NCBI RefSeq assembly: GCF_030384665.1
Contig: NC_083674.1
Span: 2,046,001 to 2,110,000, forward strand
Direction of reading: 5' to 3'
Source of the DNA: Lodderomyces elongisporus
Lineage: Eukaryota; Ascomycota; Pichiomycetes; Serinales; Debaryomycetaceae
DNA length: 64,000 nt
Made by a program: the position numbers and the translations under genes. Shown piece after piece: positions 1 to 11,853 of this stretch; position 1 is the stretch's first letter; the number at the start of each line of letters is the position of its first letter. The notes beneath the pieces are model-generated. The model saw only the letters and a program-made list of their open reading frames with translations. It made no database searches and had not been told where the DNA came from.

Positions 1-72
1 ACCAATAGCAGAACCCCCAGCATCATCACCACCACCACCACCGTTAGGTCACTTCACTTCATATCTTCTACC

Positions 73-1521
73 ATGTCCGATTCGTTTGTTAAGGAGGACA
101 AGTTGGAGTTGCACGAAAACTCAGATGTCTCTTCGCTTGACCCCGACTTATTCTTGGAGAAAGAGGTGGAGAATGAAAACTCGCACGATATCAACTACCG
201 TGATTGCTCGTGGCAGAAAACAGCAGGACTTTTGTTTAGTGAATACATCTGTCTTGCCATTATGTCTTTTCCCTGGTCATACTCGGTATTGGGCTTAGGT
301 TTGGGGTTGATTGTTACCGTGATTGTTTCCCTCTTGTGTCTCTATACGGGTTTGGTCATTTGCGACTATTGTGCAGCTTACCCACATTTGACCAATGTAT
401 GTGATATTGGCCAACACTTGATGTTTGGCTCGAAATGGGTGTGGTATGCCACCGCGGTTGCCTTTTTGTTGAACAATACTTTGATCCAGGCGTTGCATGT
501 CCTCGTGGGTGCAAAATACTGGAACACAATCAGCGACAATACCACAATCTGCTCCGTTGTGTTTGGTGTAGTGACCGCCATCATTTGTTTCTTGCTTTCC
601 TTGCCAAGAACTTTTAGTCACATGTCCGGCGTTGGCTACTTTTCAGCCGTCACAATGTTCATTGCCGTGCTTTTGGCCATGATATTTGCCGGAATCCAAA
701 GCCATCCATTTGGCTACGACCCATCCACCCCCGTTGTATGGCACGGATGGCCACAAAAGGGTGAGAAATACGTCAACATTATGTCTGCAGTTTTGAACAT
801 TGTTTACACATTTGTCGGTCAAATCACCTACCCATCCTTCATCTCCCAAATGAAACGCCCAAGAGAGTTCCGTAAGGCATTGATTGTGGTTACCATTTGC
901 GAGTTGATCACATTTGCCTTGGCAGGATCCATAGTCTATGTCTACGTTGGAAATGCCTACATCACAGCACCAGCATTTGGCTCATTAACTGGCAATTTCA
1001 AGAAAATCGCCTTTAGCTTTGCCTTGCCTACTATTTTGTTTCTTGGATCGTTGTATAGCAATGTCTCATCACAATTCTTGTTTCAACAATTCTTTAAGAA
1101 AGATAGCATACACAGAAACAGCCATACACTTACCGGTTGGGGTGTTTGGGTCGGCCTCAATGCCATCTTGTGGGTTATTGCATTCGTCATTGCCGAAGTC
1201 ATTCCATTCTTTAGTGATTTGCTCAGTTTGATGAGTTCGCTTTTCGACTGTTTCTTTGGATTCATCTTTTGGGCATTGGCATACTTCAAGTTGAGAAAAT
1301 TGTACTACTTTAAGCAAGAAGGCATCTCCTTGAACCTCTTTTCGTTGTTTAAGAGATCAAACATATGGCAAAAGGCTGAGTATGTGTTGAATGTCGTGAT
1401 ATTTGCTCTTGGATTCTACATCTTGGGACCTGGTTTGTATGCAACTATCCAGAGTATCATTTGGTCATATGAAGCAAGTCTATATGGCTCGCCGTTTAGT
1501 TGTGTCAGTAATGCCTTGTAG
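73..1521 (+). CDS. AAAP-family amino-acid permease (Mtr-like)
   Basis: Predicted integral membrane amino-acid transporter of 482 residues in the amino acid/auxin permease family (Pfam Aa_trans type), closest in style to fungal neutral amino-acid permeases such as Neurospora Mtr. A hydrophilic acidic N-terminus of about 50 residues precedes the conserved first helix, where W47 (SWQKTAGLLFSEY) is followed by a Gly-rich segment (LGLGLGLIVT). About ten to eleven hydrophobic segments then run to the C-terminus, as is usual for the family. The ATG at 73 has a pyrimidine-rich leader and is the first in frame. Plasma membrane or vacuole cannot be decided from sequence. The gene is convergent with the deacylase gene to its right, about 245 bases apart. 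The family call is firm; the substrate is inference. Confidence 0.85.
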   Translation: MSDSFVKEDKLELHENSDVSSLDPDLFLEKEVENENSHDINYRDCSWQKTAGLLFSEYICLAIMSFPWSYSVLGLGLGLIVTVIVSLLCLYTGLVICDYCAAYPHLTNVCDIGQHLMFGSKWVWYATAVAFLLNNTLIQALHVLVGAKYWNTISDNTTICSVVFGVVTAIICFLLSLPRTFSHMSGVGYFSAVTMFIAVLLAMIFAGIQSHPFGYDPSTPVVWHGWPQKGEKYVNIMSAVLNIVYTFVGQITYPSFISQMKRPREFRKALIVVTICELITFALAGSIVYVYVGNAYITAPAFGSLTGNFKKIAFSFALPTILFLGSLYSNVSSQFLFQQFFKKDSIHRNSHTLTGWGVWVGLNAILWVIAFVIAEVIPFFSDLLSLMSSLFDCFFGFIFWALAYFKLRKLYYFKQEGISLNLFSLFKRSNIWQKAEYVLNVVIFALGFYILGPGLYATIQSIIWSYEASLYGSPFSCVSNAL

Positions 1522-1766
1522 GGTAATAGTTTAGAATTTTGAATACTTTAAAACAATTTTTTTTTATCGAAACCAGTTTGTCTTTTTTTCTTTTTGATTT
1601 TTTCGTGATTCTTTTCAATTTTCCTCTTTCAACTCGTTTCAACTCGTTATTTAACTTACTCTATATCTTTGGTCTCTTCTTTTCTTTTTTCAATTATAGG
1701 TTGGTTCATTTTATGTCTTTATTTCTCTATTTCTCTAATTGTTTATTCATTTGCTCATCTATCTAA

Positions 1767-2402
1767 TCATAAAATGTTGTCCAGTGTGTCCCATACTAAA
1801 GTGACTGGTCCGTCATTGACCAATGCCACGTCCATCATTGCGCCAAACTCGCCATCCTTAACGTTATCCTGTCCCAACCCCTTTCTCAACTCCTCCAATA
1901 AGGTATCGTAAAGATTCTTGGCCTCTGCACCTTTTGCAGCCTTGTGGAAGTCCGGCTTGGTTCCCTTTTTCAACGTACCATAAAGTGTAAATTGCGACAC
2001 AGACAAGATCTCACCCTCAATATCGACAATGGATTTGGCCCATGGTTTGCCATACCACTTTGTAGTGGTTCCTGCTGGTAGAGTCATATCCTCAAATACG
2101 CGGAGGGCCAATAACTTCTTGCTTAGTTTCAACACATCATCCTTTGTATCCGAAGAAGTGATTCCAACCAAGATCATTAAACCTTTTCCAATTCTATATT
2201 AGAAGATGTTAGTACAAGAATGGTATAGTACGATATGCAATAGTATTATTCTTGAAAAAAAAAAAAGATCGGAAAAGGAATACTAAAGAATAGAAAATGT
2301 AAGTAATATATTAAAAAAATATAAAAATCACACATACGACGAGATCACCTTTTCATCAACTGTGACAGAGGCACTCTTGACTTTCTGTATAACTACTCTC
2401 AT
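1767..2402 (-). CDS. DTD1: D-aminoacyl-tRNA deacylase (DTD1), spliced
   Basis: Removes D-amino acids mischarged onto tRNA, in the cytosol. The gene has two exons on the minus strand: exon 1 is 2402-2338 and exon 2 is 2193-1767. The 144-base intron 2337-2194 has a GTATGT donor, a TACTAAC branch site near 2214-2208 and a TATAG acceptor. Splicing gives a 163-residue protein starting MRVVIQKVKSASVTV, which matches the start of yeast Dtd1. Exon 2 begins SIGKGLMILVGIT. The family motifs SQFTLYG and KPDFH and the C-terminal NxGPVT-type motif (NDGPVTLV) are all present. Starting at the ATG in exon 2 (2177) would remove the first beta strand, so the spliced model is preferred. Family size is about 150 residues, so this gene is complete. 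Confidence 0.92.
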
Positions 2403-2924
2403 GGTTTGTCGACTACTTCTTGGTGGAAAAATAAATTTGCGTAGAAATATCTATGTACCAATGTATACTAATTTTCAATTCTACAAACATCTTAAATCTG
2501 TGTGGAGGTGTAAAATTGAGTTTGAATCCAATTTGTTTTTTTTTCCGCTTTTCTTTTGTTGTCGTTGTTAACGCTCAGGTTAAGCGGCTAAGTATGGGAT
2601 CCATTCAATCTTATCTTTTCTTTTTCTCTCTCTCTCAATCTTTCCATTCGTTTGCTTTCCTTTTAGTCAACTTCTGGAAACAAACTCTGTCTGTTTATTT
2701 TCTTTTCCTACTTCAACACCATTTTTTTTTGGTTGTTGTTTATTGTTGATTTTGACCTTCTTTCTACCACGTACATCATGTCAAGATCTAGAGATGAGAG
2801 ATGAAAAACAAAAAAGTTACAAAAAACAAAAACAAAAACAAGATTTATGACAAAAACAAATCAGATAATACTTTGAAGAGATTGTATACTTGTTTTTTAA
2901 TAGCGTTTGATACTTCTTGCTCCT
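2403..2924. other. Intergenic: DTD1 upstream region
   Basis: About 520 bases hold the DTD1 promoter and the 3' flank of the carboxypeptidase gene, which is transcribed toward it. The sequence is pyrimidine-rich at 2530-2730, with an A/C-rich tract at 2800-2860. No coding or RNA gene is visible. Confidence 0.6.
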
Positions 2925-4355
2925 TTAACGATCATCGCTAAGGATAAACTTACAAAAGTATTTGATTGCCGCGTAGATCTCGTCTCCCACTGGCTCGATG
3001 TACTTTGAGGGAAGCAAAAATCCATGTCCGCCTGTATCTCTCAATTTCAATTGGTAAGCCCAATATGCTCTGTTGTGATACATAAAGTCCAAGCTTGTTC
3101 CTGACCCCAAGTCTGGCAAATAGTCGGCATCTTTATCTATACATGCAGGAAGAACTTGGTATGTATGTCCCAGCTGTAAACGAATGCTTCGTGCAATACC
3201 ATATGCCAACTCAAGCAAATTCTCTTCATCTCTAGGTTGCTGATTACACAGATAGGCATAAGGGTAAAGGATTTCCTGAGAGTATGAATGCAAATCAATA
3301 TAGCCAGCTATCTTGTGTTCTGCATTCGTTTCATTCAAGTATTGATCCCAAATACGCGACTCAAAAGCTTCAAATGGAACTTCTCCGCTGTACTCCTCAC
3401 CACATGCCCAGTCGGAAGACTTGGTCCAATGGTAATCGTACGAGTGGTCAATATCAATGCCAAAACAGTGTGGGACGGGAGTTTGTTGACGGTTTTTGCG
3501 CCAGAGCCTATCCGTGGTCCAGGTATATTCGTATCCATCTGGGTTTATCACCGGAATGAATAAAAAGTTCAAGTTTGTGAGGGCTTTTGAAGTAGGGTTT
3601 GTTTCGTATAGCTGGATCAATTGATACATAACGTATAATGTAGTTGACACGGATATCCATTCTCTAGCGTGGACTCCTCCTGTTATAACAATTGTTTTCT
3701 TTTCGTCATGCTTTAAATCATCATTGGGTGTAGCGAAATGAACTACTTTGATCTTTTTGTGTTCAAAAGTCTCGCCAATCTCTTCCAAGCTAATAACATC
3801 GGGGTATGTTGATTGCAAAAGATCAAGCCACGAGTCGATAGCTTTCAAGTCCCTATACTCCTTGAAAAACAACTCTGAGTAACTGTGAATGTCTCCTCCC
3901 ATTTCCTCTTTAGCCTTCAACGATTGATTATAAAAAGACTCGTGTGCGGGGTAGGTTTCAAATACTGCTTGGGACAAGTCTTCTATAAGTACTTGAAACT
4001 CCATCGATGGAAATCTTTCAATCATTTTTTTCATATTCTCTGCGTCAATTTGTATATCAATAGTTTGCTGGGTATTGCTGCGGCCCCATTTGGTGAAATT
4101 AAACTCCTTTTGAGCCGAGGGTCTCAAGAGTGTTTTTTTCAAATCATCATTTCCGCCATACTTGATTGTTATCACATACTTGTTCTGGTACTGGGATAGA
4201 TTTATAGGATGAACTGAAGGATCCAACTCCGAGTAGTGAATTGATGATTGTTCAATGTTTGTGTCCGTTTTTCCGAAAAAATCGGGCAACTGAAATGGAA
4301 GTTGAAAAGCAACTGCTTGCAGTACCAATAGCAGTAGTATAAATGCAGCCCTCAT
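2925..4355 (-). CDS. ECM14: Ecm14-like M14 pseudo-carboxypeptidase
   Basis: Secreted or vacuolar zinc carboxypeptidase-fold protein of 476 residues. The ATG is at 4355. A signal peptide of about 17 residues (MRAAFILLLLVLQAVAF) is followed by a propeptide and a peptidase M14 domain from about residue 165. Zinc ligands are visible: H228 and E231 in VHAREW, and H356 in DLHSYSQ. The residue at the position of the catalytic Glu (Glu270 in bovine carboxypeptidase A, in FELRDTG) is K437 here, in QLKLRDTG. This substitution is described for fungal Ecm14, regarded as a pseudoenzyme linked to the cell wall. The fold and zinc site are therefore intact but ordinary peptidase chemistry is unlikely. The family call is strong; the biological role is not known from sequence. 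Confidence 0.88.
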   Translation of the reverse strand: MRAAFILLLLVLQAVAFQLPFQLPDFFGKTDTNIEQSSIHYSELDPSVHPINLSQYQNKYVITIKYGGNDDLKKTLLRPSAQKEFNFTKWGRSNTQQTIDIQIDAENMKKMIERFPSMEFQVLIEDLSQAVFETYPAHESFYNQSLKAKEEMGGDIHSYSELFFKEYRDLKAIDSWLDLLQSTYPDVISLEEIGETFEHKKIKVVHFATPNDDLKHDEKKTIVITGGVHAREWISVSTTLYVMYQLIQLYETNPTSKALTNLNFLFIPVINPDGYEYTWTTDRLWRKNRQQTPVPHCFGIDIDHSYDYHWTKSSDWACGEEYSGEVPFEAFESRIWDQYLNETNAEHKIAGYIDLHSYSQEILYPYAYLCNQQPRDEENLLELAYGIARSIRLQLGHTYQVLPACIDKDADYLPDLGSGTSLDFMYHNRAYWAYQLKLRDTGGHGFLLPSKYIEPVGDEIYAAIKYFCKFILSDDR

Positions 4356-4935
4356 CAAAATTAATTTTTTTTTCCTTTTCTTTTTTTTTTGATTCTAATG
4401 AATAAAGTAAAGTATACTGCCTATATTTGTATATGGGGATAAAGAAAGAAGGAAAAAAAGAATAAGAAGAAAACTCTGCTGTTTTAATTCTGGGATGGTG
4501 GGTTTTCAGAAAAGTAAATGGAAAACCAAAACTAGAGTGTGTATTGCAAAAGAGAAATGGTGGAGGAGATTAAAGCAGAAAGAAAGAAAGAAAGAGAGAG
4601 GGGGGGCTTTGCTCTCTTAAATTTGCGAGACTCTCGTGTAAGGAGGAGAAGAAGAAGAGAAAAATTTGGTGATGTTGTATTTCTCAACATAAACTTTCTT
4701 GTCCATGTGTGTATGCTTTCTTTTTCTTTGTTTTTTTACTAAAGAAGGATGGAAAAACCAGAAGTTATGGTTATTACACTGGCCTTTATCTTGTAATTTC
4801 AAATAAAAAAAAAAAAAAGAAGATAAAAAGCAACATTTAAACAGCCTGATGAAGCCAACATTGTATTGTCCAGGTAAGTTGATAAGTTTTCACCATACAC
4901 TGACATTGTCAAGAATGTTTCAGTTTAAATTGAAC
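4356..4935. other. Intergenic: carboxypeptidase promoter / tRNA 3' flank
   Basis: Holds A/G-rich and T-rich tracts (a GA-rich run near 4560-4605 and poly-A at 4805-4818). No gene is supported; the short open frames here are simple-sequence artefacts. Confidence 0.5.
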
Positions 4936-4943
4936 AAAAAAAA
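4936..4943 (-). terminator. Pol III terminator of the tRNA gene
   Basis: Eight A residues on the plus strand form a T8 run on the tRNA strand two bases beyond the mature 3' end. This is a standard RNA polymerase III terminator. Confidence 0.85.
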
Positions 4944-4945
4944 GA

Positions 4946-5017
4946 TAGCGTCGCCCGGTTTCGATCCGGGGACTTCAGGGTTATGAGCCCTGCACGCTTC
5001 CACTGCGTCACGACGCT
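4946..5017 (-). tRNA. Initiator tRNA-Met (CAT)
   Basis: A 72-base intronless tRNA on the minus strand. The acceptor stem AGCGTCG pairs fully with CGACGCT, followed by an A discriminator. The anticodon loop is CTCATAA, with anticodon CAT. Eukaryotic initiator hallmarks are present: an A1-T72 acceptor pair and GATCGAAAC in the T loop in place of TTCR. It closely resembles yeast initiator tRNA-Met. No CCA is encoded, as is normal for a nuclear gene, and a T8 terminator follows. Confidence 0.96.
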
Positions 5018-5720
5018 GTCGTGTACTTCTGCTAAGTACATTGGCTTACCCATATCTGTTTTTCTCTATACTTTATTACCAGACTCCATTTGTGTTTTTG
5101 CTTTTGATTTTTTCTTTTTTTTTTTTTTTTACTCTTTGGTATACTGGATCTGTTCTTAATACAAGCTGAAATTGTTTATGGCAAATTACCAGGTACAACT
5201 TGAAAACAACTGTATATCATTAGAAACTCTATGAGATCTTACTGTAAAGCCATATCAATATTTATATCAACAAACTGTTACTGGAAAATAAAAGTAAAAA
5301 AGAACAGATAAATAGATAGAACTGAAGGGGACATTAAAAGTAATGAAATATCTTAAAATATTTGCGTCATTATTTACCAAAATATTTGAGAAAGAAGTTC
5401 TGAAAACCACAACACGATTTTAGGCAACGATGTTCAAAAAAAAACACGTGTATCATAGTAACTACTTTTTGTTCTCCATATTACATATACATATATATAT
5501 ATATAGAAGACCATAAGAGATTGTCTTTATCTTTAATATAGCATTGAAGGAATAACGTATATGTAATGTTCAATCATTTAGTAGCCCCTAGTAAAATACT
5601 AACGGAATTCAAAGCTCAATAATACTATTTTGTAGATTGTGCGGAGCACAAAATATGGGTACATCATTTTTTGTTCCAATTAGCAATAAAGATTTTGACA
5701 CAGGTCAAATTGAGGGCGAG

Positions 5721-5768
5721 GTGAGGGGAGATGTGAGGGGAGATGCGAGGGGAGATGTGAGGGGAGAT
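5721..5768. repeat. 12-base tandem repeat (GTGAGGGGAGAT), 4 copies
   Basis: Four near-perfect copies of GTGAGGGGAGAT; one copy has C for T at the second position. It lies in an open frame that has no ATG, so it is treated as a minisatellite. Confidence 0.85.
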
Positions 5769-8746
5769 GTGCAATTGCTTTCACAAACCACCTTTGAAAA
5801 AACATTGCAAACGCAATGGTTCTGAACATTATTGGTATGTAATGCAACTTTTCACTCCATCTCCACCTCCATCTCCACCTCCATCCTCTTTGGTTGAACA
5901 TTTGTTGAATTAACTTCTCCCTCTCAATTTCATCCTTTTAGTTTCTACTTTTTTTTTTATTTCGATCTCCATTGATCACAGATAATTGCATAAATCCATT
6001 TTCCTTTTAACAAACATATATTTCTTCAATTTTAATTTTTTTTTATCAACAAAAACATGAAAAATGATTTAGCTCAAACACCCGCATTTTATCATATCAC
6101 TTTCTTCTATGTTAGTACAGGGAGTTTGACTGTTTAAAAAGTATGTGTTTTTTCAAATGATGAAAAAGAATTGGTTGTTACGAAATAAACACGCTCAGAT
6201 TCCAATTACGCTTATAATTTTATTAAAGGAAAAGTCTTTTGTAATCCTTGTTAATGCAACAACCCAACAAATTGGTTTTAATGATTAAAAAAAGGAAATG
6301 CAAACTGTAAGCTGTCTATCTTGTTGTCAAATGTATGGTTAGTTCCATACTTATTATATGCTACCTCTCTATTTATGTTCTAACTTACTCTTTACTTTAT
6401 TGTCTATGTGGTTACATCAAAATCTAATTGGCACAGTTCTTTTTCTTAAATATTTTTGTTCTTTACTTTTTTATTTTTTGTTGCGTTCTTTTATCTCACG
6501 GAAAGCATTTTGTCAAAATACCCACAAGTCTCCTATTCTTTCACCACCGATATCGCTTTCATATAGCTTGGTTGCTACTAAAATGTCTGGGATAATGACT
6601 GGTAAACATTCCGAGGTAATCAACATCCTAAAAAGTTTGTAAATATATTAATAAAGTAAGTCTGGTTATTGTACAAAGACAGACTTTGGAAACGCTACCA
6701 ATACAAATTTCATGTACAAATCTTCACGTCAAGGATTACATAACCTCAGTCTAATCTAAAAGAACAATGCCCTTTATTTTTGGACTTTCAGGCAATGTCT
6801 GCCCCATTTCAACCTATCGCAAAATATAGAGAACGTTTATGTCCATTTTGTTGGGCCATGTACTTTCTAAAGACCTCTGATTAAGTCTCTTTTATTAATA
6901 TTTTCTCTGTTTCTTTGTTTCGTTTTTGTTTCGTTTTTGTTTCTTTTGCTTATTTTCTTTTTTTTTTTAGTGATGAGTATTTATTACTTCAAACCAACAC
7001 ATTGTCATACTTTTGCGATCCGCAAATTGCCATAGACTACCTCTTTACTCTATACTTTGATCGTATTGCAAAGATGATGAATAGAAATGAAGACCTATTC
7101 CCCCCAAAAAAAATAGATAAAGAAAGAAAGGAAAAAGTAGAAGAAGGAAAGAATTGATGATGCTTCAAGCACAGACAAACGTCAAAGTCATCGCTGATCA
7201 GCAAGTCTTGGCGTAAGATGCGTTCCTTGTACCTTACATTTTGATTTTGATTTTATTTTATTTAATTTTATTTTGATTCCTTCACTTTTTTGTATGGATG
7301 GATTGATATGGTCCTTAATGGTCGTGATTTTATGACATTTTCAAATATCTGAGGAAGTCTGATGTAAGTTGCGTGAGATATTGTGGCGTCATCCTAATAA
7401 AAAGATAAGCCTCTAATTTTCGAGCCGAAGCAATGATAAGATATGACTGCTTGTTGGATGCAAAGTTGAGCATTGGCTTCTTTGCATATAATTTTTAGCT
7501 GCACCTTTCAAAGGTATATTGGAAAGGAGAAAGTATTCACCAATTGAACTAAACACAAAACACTGACGTGTAATACAAAGTGTTTATTTGTGTGTGTGTG
7601 TGTTTATATATATGTAATCATTCACCAAGACACACACTACACAAACTATACAAACTATGCAAACAACACATACAACATAACCACTTGACCCGCCCACGCT
7701 TTGCTCTGGCATCGGATATTGAGTTAGCCGGAATGTTTCGATGATTCATGCAACCAGACAAGGCGTTTCATGAGTAATGATTACCACTACATTTCATAAT
7801 TCTTACTCCTTACTTCCTCTAGTTGACTTTCTCCACCCCGTCCTTCCTCAATACTCACCTTGATCTCGCATCTCTCGTACCCTGTCCCCACACCAGTTCT
7901 CCTCACGCAATTCAAAGGGCAAATTGCATTGACTGATTACAAAATAAAAAGAACAATAAAAGCCAATAAAAGCCAATAATAGTCAACAATAGTCAACCTA
8001 TCAATATTATTTTTGTTGCTCTGCAACAGCGAAAAGGGCAGAAAAACAAAACAATAGCAGAATATACAAATCAAAGAAGAAGAATAAATAAGAAAAAGAA
8101 AACTTATAGAGAAGCACAAGGTTGGACGAAAAGTTTATGTACATGCACATGTACATAAAGACAAGACAAAACAATAACGAATAGTGAAACAGGACACGAT
8201 GTTGTTTCTTGTATCGAGTAATGTAAAACAGAAGCCAAAAAGAATAATGATAAAAAAGAACTGGAAGCAAATGGCTAAACGACAAAAAAAAAATGCTGAA
8301 ATGAAATGAAAACCAAGTCTAGATTGACGCGTGTTTTGCAGTTCTTTCATCAGATGCAATTAAATACACGGAAAGGGGGCAAGGAGAGGCCGAAAAAGAA
8401 AGAAGAGAAAAGAAATGGTAACAGTATTGAATTATAAACAAAATCATGCAAGAAGCAAGGAGGAAAACTAAAGATTCTATAAATTAACGCTTCGCTTTGA
8501 CTTTCGGTTACGAGCTTATATAAAAGCATTAGACATACGTTTTGTTTCATCATGACTTTTAACGAATAAATTCAACTTGTGTTACTAGAAACACACTCGA
8601 CTGTTTCATCATTTTTGTTGTGGAGACTTTGGATAGACAAGTGTCCATATAGAAAATTGAAACAAAACAGAGAAAGAAGGAGGCTTTAATTTACATAGTC
8701 AATAGATTTCATTGCAATTTATCAAGAGTCTACAAGACAATAGGAT

Positions 8747-8806
8747 GCAAAACAATACAAAACAATACAAAACATTACCGGACAATACTGGACAATACTG
8801 GACAAA
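8747..8806. repeat. Decamer tandem repeats
   Basis: Successive 10-base units of the form AAAACAATAC change into units of the form GGACAATACT. The array sits at the 5' edge of an 80-codon open frame that has no ATG. Confidence 0.7.
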
Positions 8807-9086
8807 CTTGCAAGATGCTACACAATAGATGATTACTTGCTATTTCATTATTGGCTAGATCACTTATACAAAGAAGGAGTTGACCATAGACCGGTACGGC
8901 ATCATGATTTGATTGACTACACACATACAAATGCACTGGAACCATTGATTGATACGGCAGCAAGGATAGTATACCATATTTTCAACCCCTAATCGTTTTG
9001 GAAAGAGTCTTAGTGCACGATATGTTGCAAATAGAGAGGATCCAAATTCACTTTATATTACAAAAAAAAAATATAGAAAGAACAAC

Positions 9087-9094
9087 TATAAAAA
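9087..9094 (+). promoter_or_regulatory. TATA box of the secreted aspartyl protease
   Basis: TATAAAAA lies 161 bases before the protease ATG, in the expected position and orientation for a yeast core promoter. The intervening leader is CA-rich and then A-rich. Confidence 0.55.
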
Positions 9095-9230
9095 GGTGTT
9101 GGAAAACCACCTTGGTTGACTAAAATGACTAGAGTTGATAAAAGATACCCACACACCACACACACCACACACACCACACACAACACACACAACACACACT
9201 CAGCTGATTTTTTGCAACAATTCAAACTAA

Positions 9231-10463
<1,233 letters not shown>

Positions 10464-11853
10464 AAGTGTAACTATTTTTTTTTTTTTTCATTTAAAAAAA
10501 AAAGGGTATCAATAAAGTAGAAGAAGATTTGGTTTAGTAGTTTAGCTTTCAATAAAACATGTATGTGTTTATTTTGGTTCAATTTTCAGATTTTTGCCAT
10601 CTATATTTTGTAAGAAGAAATGTTACTCTTGAACAATATGGAAAAGAAGAGCAAGAGCAGGAGCACGAGAAAGAGAACAAAAGGAATTATTAGAGTTTAA
10701 CACTCTTTGTCTCCTTTCTTTTTTCTCTTTTTTTTTTTGTTTCTTCTTTCTTTCTTCCCAACCACACAAGAAGAATTTTATCAACTTTCATTTAAAAAGT
10801 TACAAGTTGAAGCTTATTAACCAAACATTGGTTGGAACAACAAAAAAGAACAAATTACAAGCAAACTCATAGCTGCAAACAATTCTGCTTGGTAATCTAA
10901 TTGCGGACTATTTATCACATGATTGCACTTTTTAGTCTATGCACTGCAGAAGTAGAATTAGACGTTACATTATCAGCACCAACACAAAACCTTTATAATT
11001 TCCGAATCACAAGCGCAATTCTGTTTTATCTTGGAGGTGAAAGATGTTGATATAATTTTTATACTAGTGAATTTTGAGAACTTGTTATCAACAAGAGAGC
11101 CATGAAGTTAACAATGGAAGGATAAGTTACAAAAAATCACTTTCTTGGTGTAGTATAGTAATCTTCAAACTTTGTCAATTGAATTAAAGGTAGAAAAGAA
11201 GAAAGCAAAAGAAAAAAAAAGAAACACAAAGGATTTCAAGGAGGGAAAAGGAAATTTCGCAATTGAAACGTAAGAGAATAGGTTAGAGCAGAAGACAGAA
11301 TAAAACAAAGCAAAACAATACAGTACAATACAGTACAATACAATACAATAGGGTGTTGGTGCCATAACAGCAAACGGCACCATCTGTACTACTTTCATAA
11401 ATAGATTTTCCACAGTCTTGAAGCAGATTTGATAAGCTGTTTGATTGGAAATTGGCACCACAAGTTAATCGCAACAATAACAAGTTTAACTTTGTACATT
11501 TGTCGTTTGTCTATGTTCTTTTTTCAAACTATAAAACTTGCCCAAATAAAACAAGATTGATAAAGCTTCCATATCTTATCTTTAAGCGCAAAATTTGCAT
11601 TTTTGCAGGAAAGCGTTGAAAGTTACACAAAAAGAGAATGACTGAAAACTGTTTATCATCATCGTTTTTGTGTATGTGTCTGTTTGTGTGTGTGTGGGGG
11701 AGGAGAGGGGTGAAGCGCGGGGGGGGGGGGGGGGAGAAAAAGGAAGGGGGCAGTAGAGAATTTTTTTAATTATTTTTATTCATTTGTAATTTTGTATATG
11801 GTTTATAACATCTATAATATCAATAGTTAGAAATTTGGTGTATCGGAAATACA
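10464..11853. other. Intergenic between convergent genes
   Basis: About 1.4 kb between the convergent protease and acyl-CoA synthetase genes. It contains T-rich tracts just after the protease, a short ACAATACAGT repeat at 11315-11350, and a run of 16 G residues at 11719-11734 close to the synthetase 3' end. No gene is recognisable. Confidence 0.5.

Noticed and set aside
5637..5825. Open frame across the 12-base repeat with a TACTAAC about 35 bases upstream of a TTTTGTAG
   Set aside because: No ATG in frame and no GTATGT donor upstream; the product is mostly Arg-Gly-Asp repeats from the minisatellite.
10560..10592. GTATGT followed by TTTTCAG downstream of the aspartyl protease
   Set aside because: The span is about 32 bases, too short for an intron, and lies after the stop codon.
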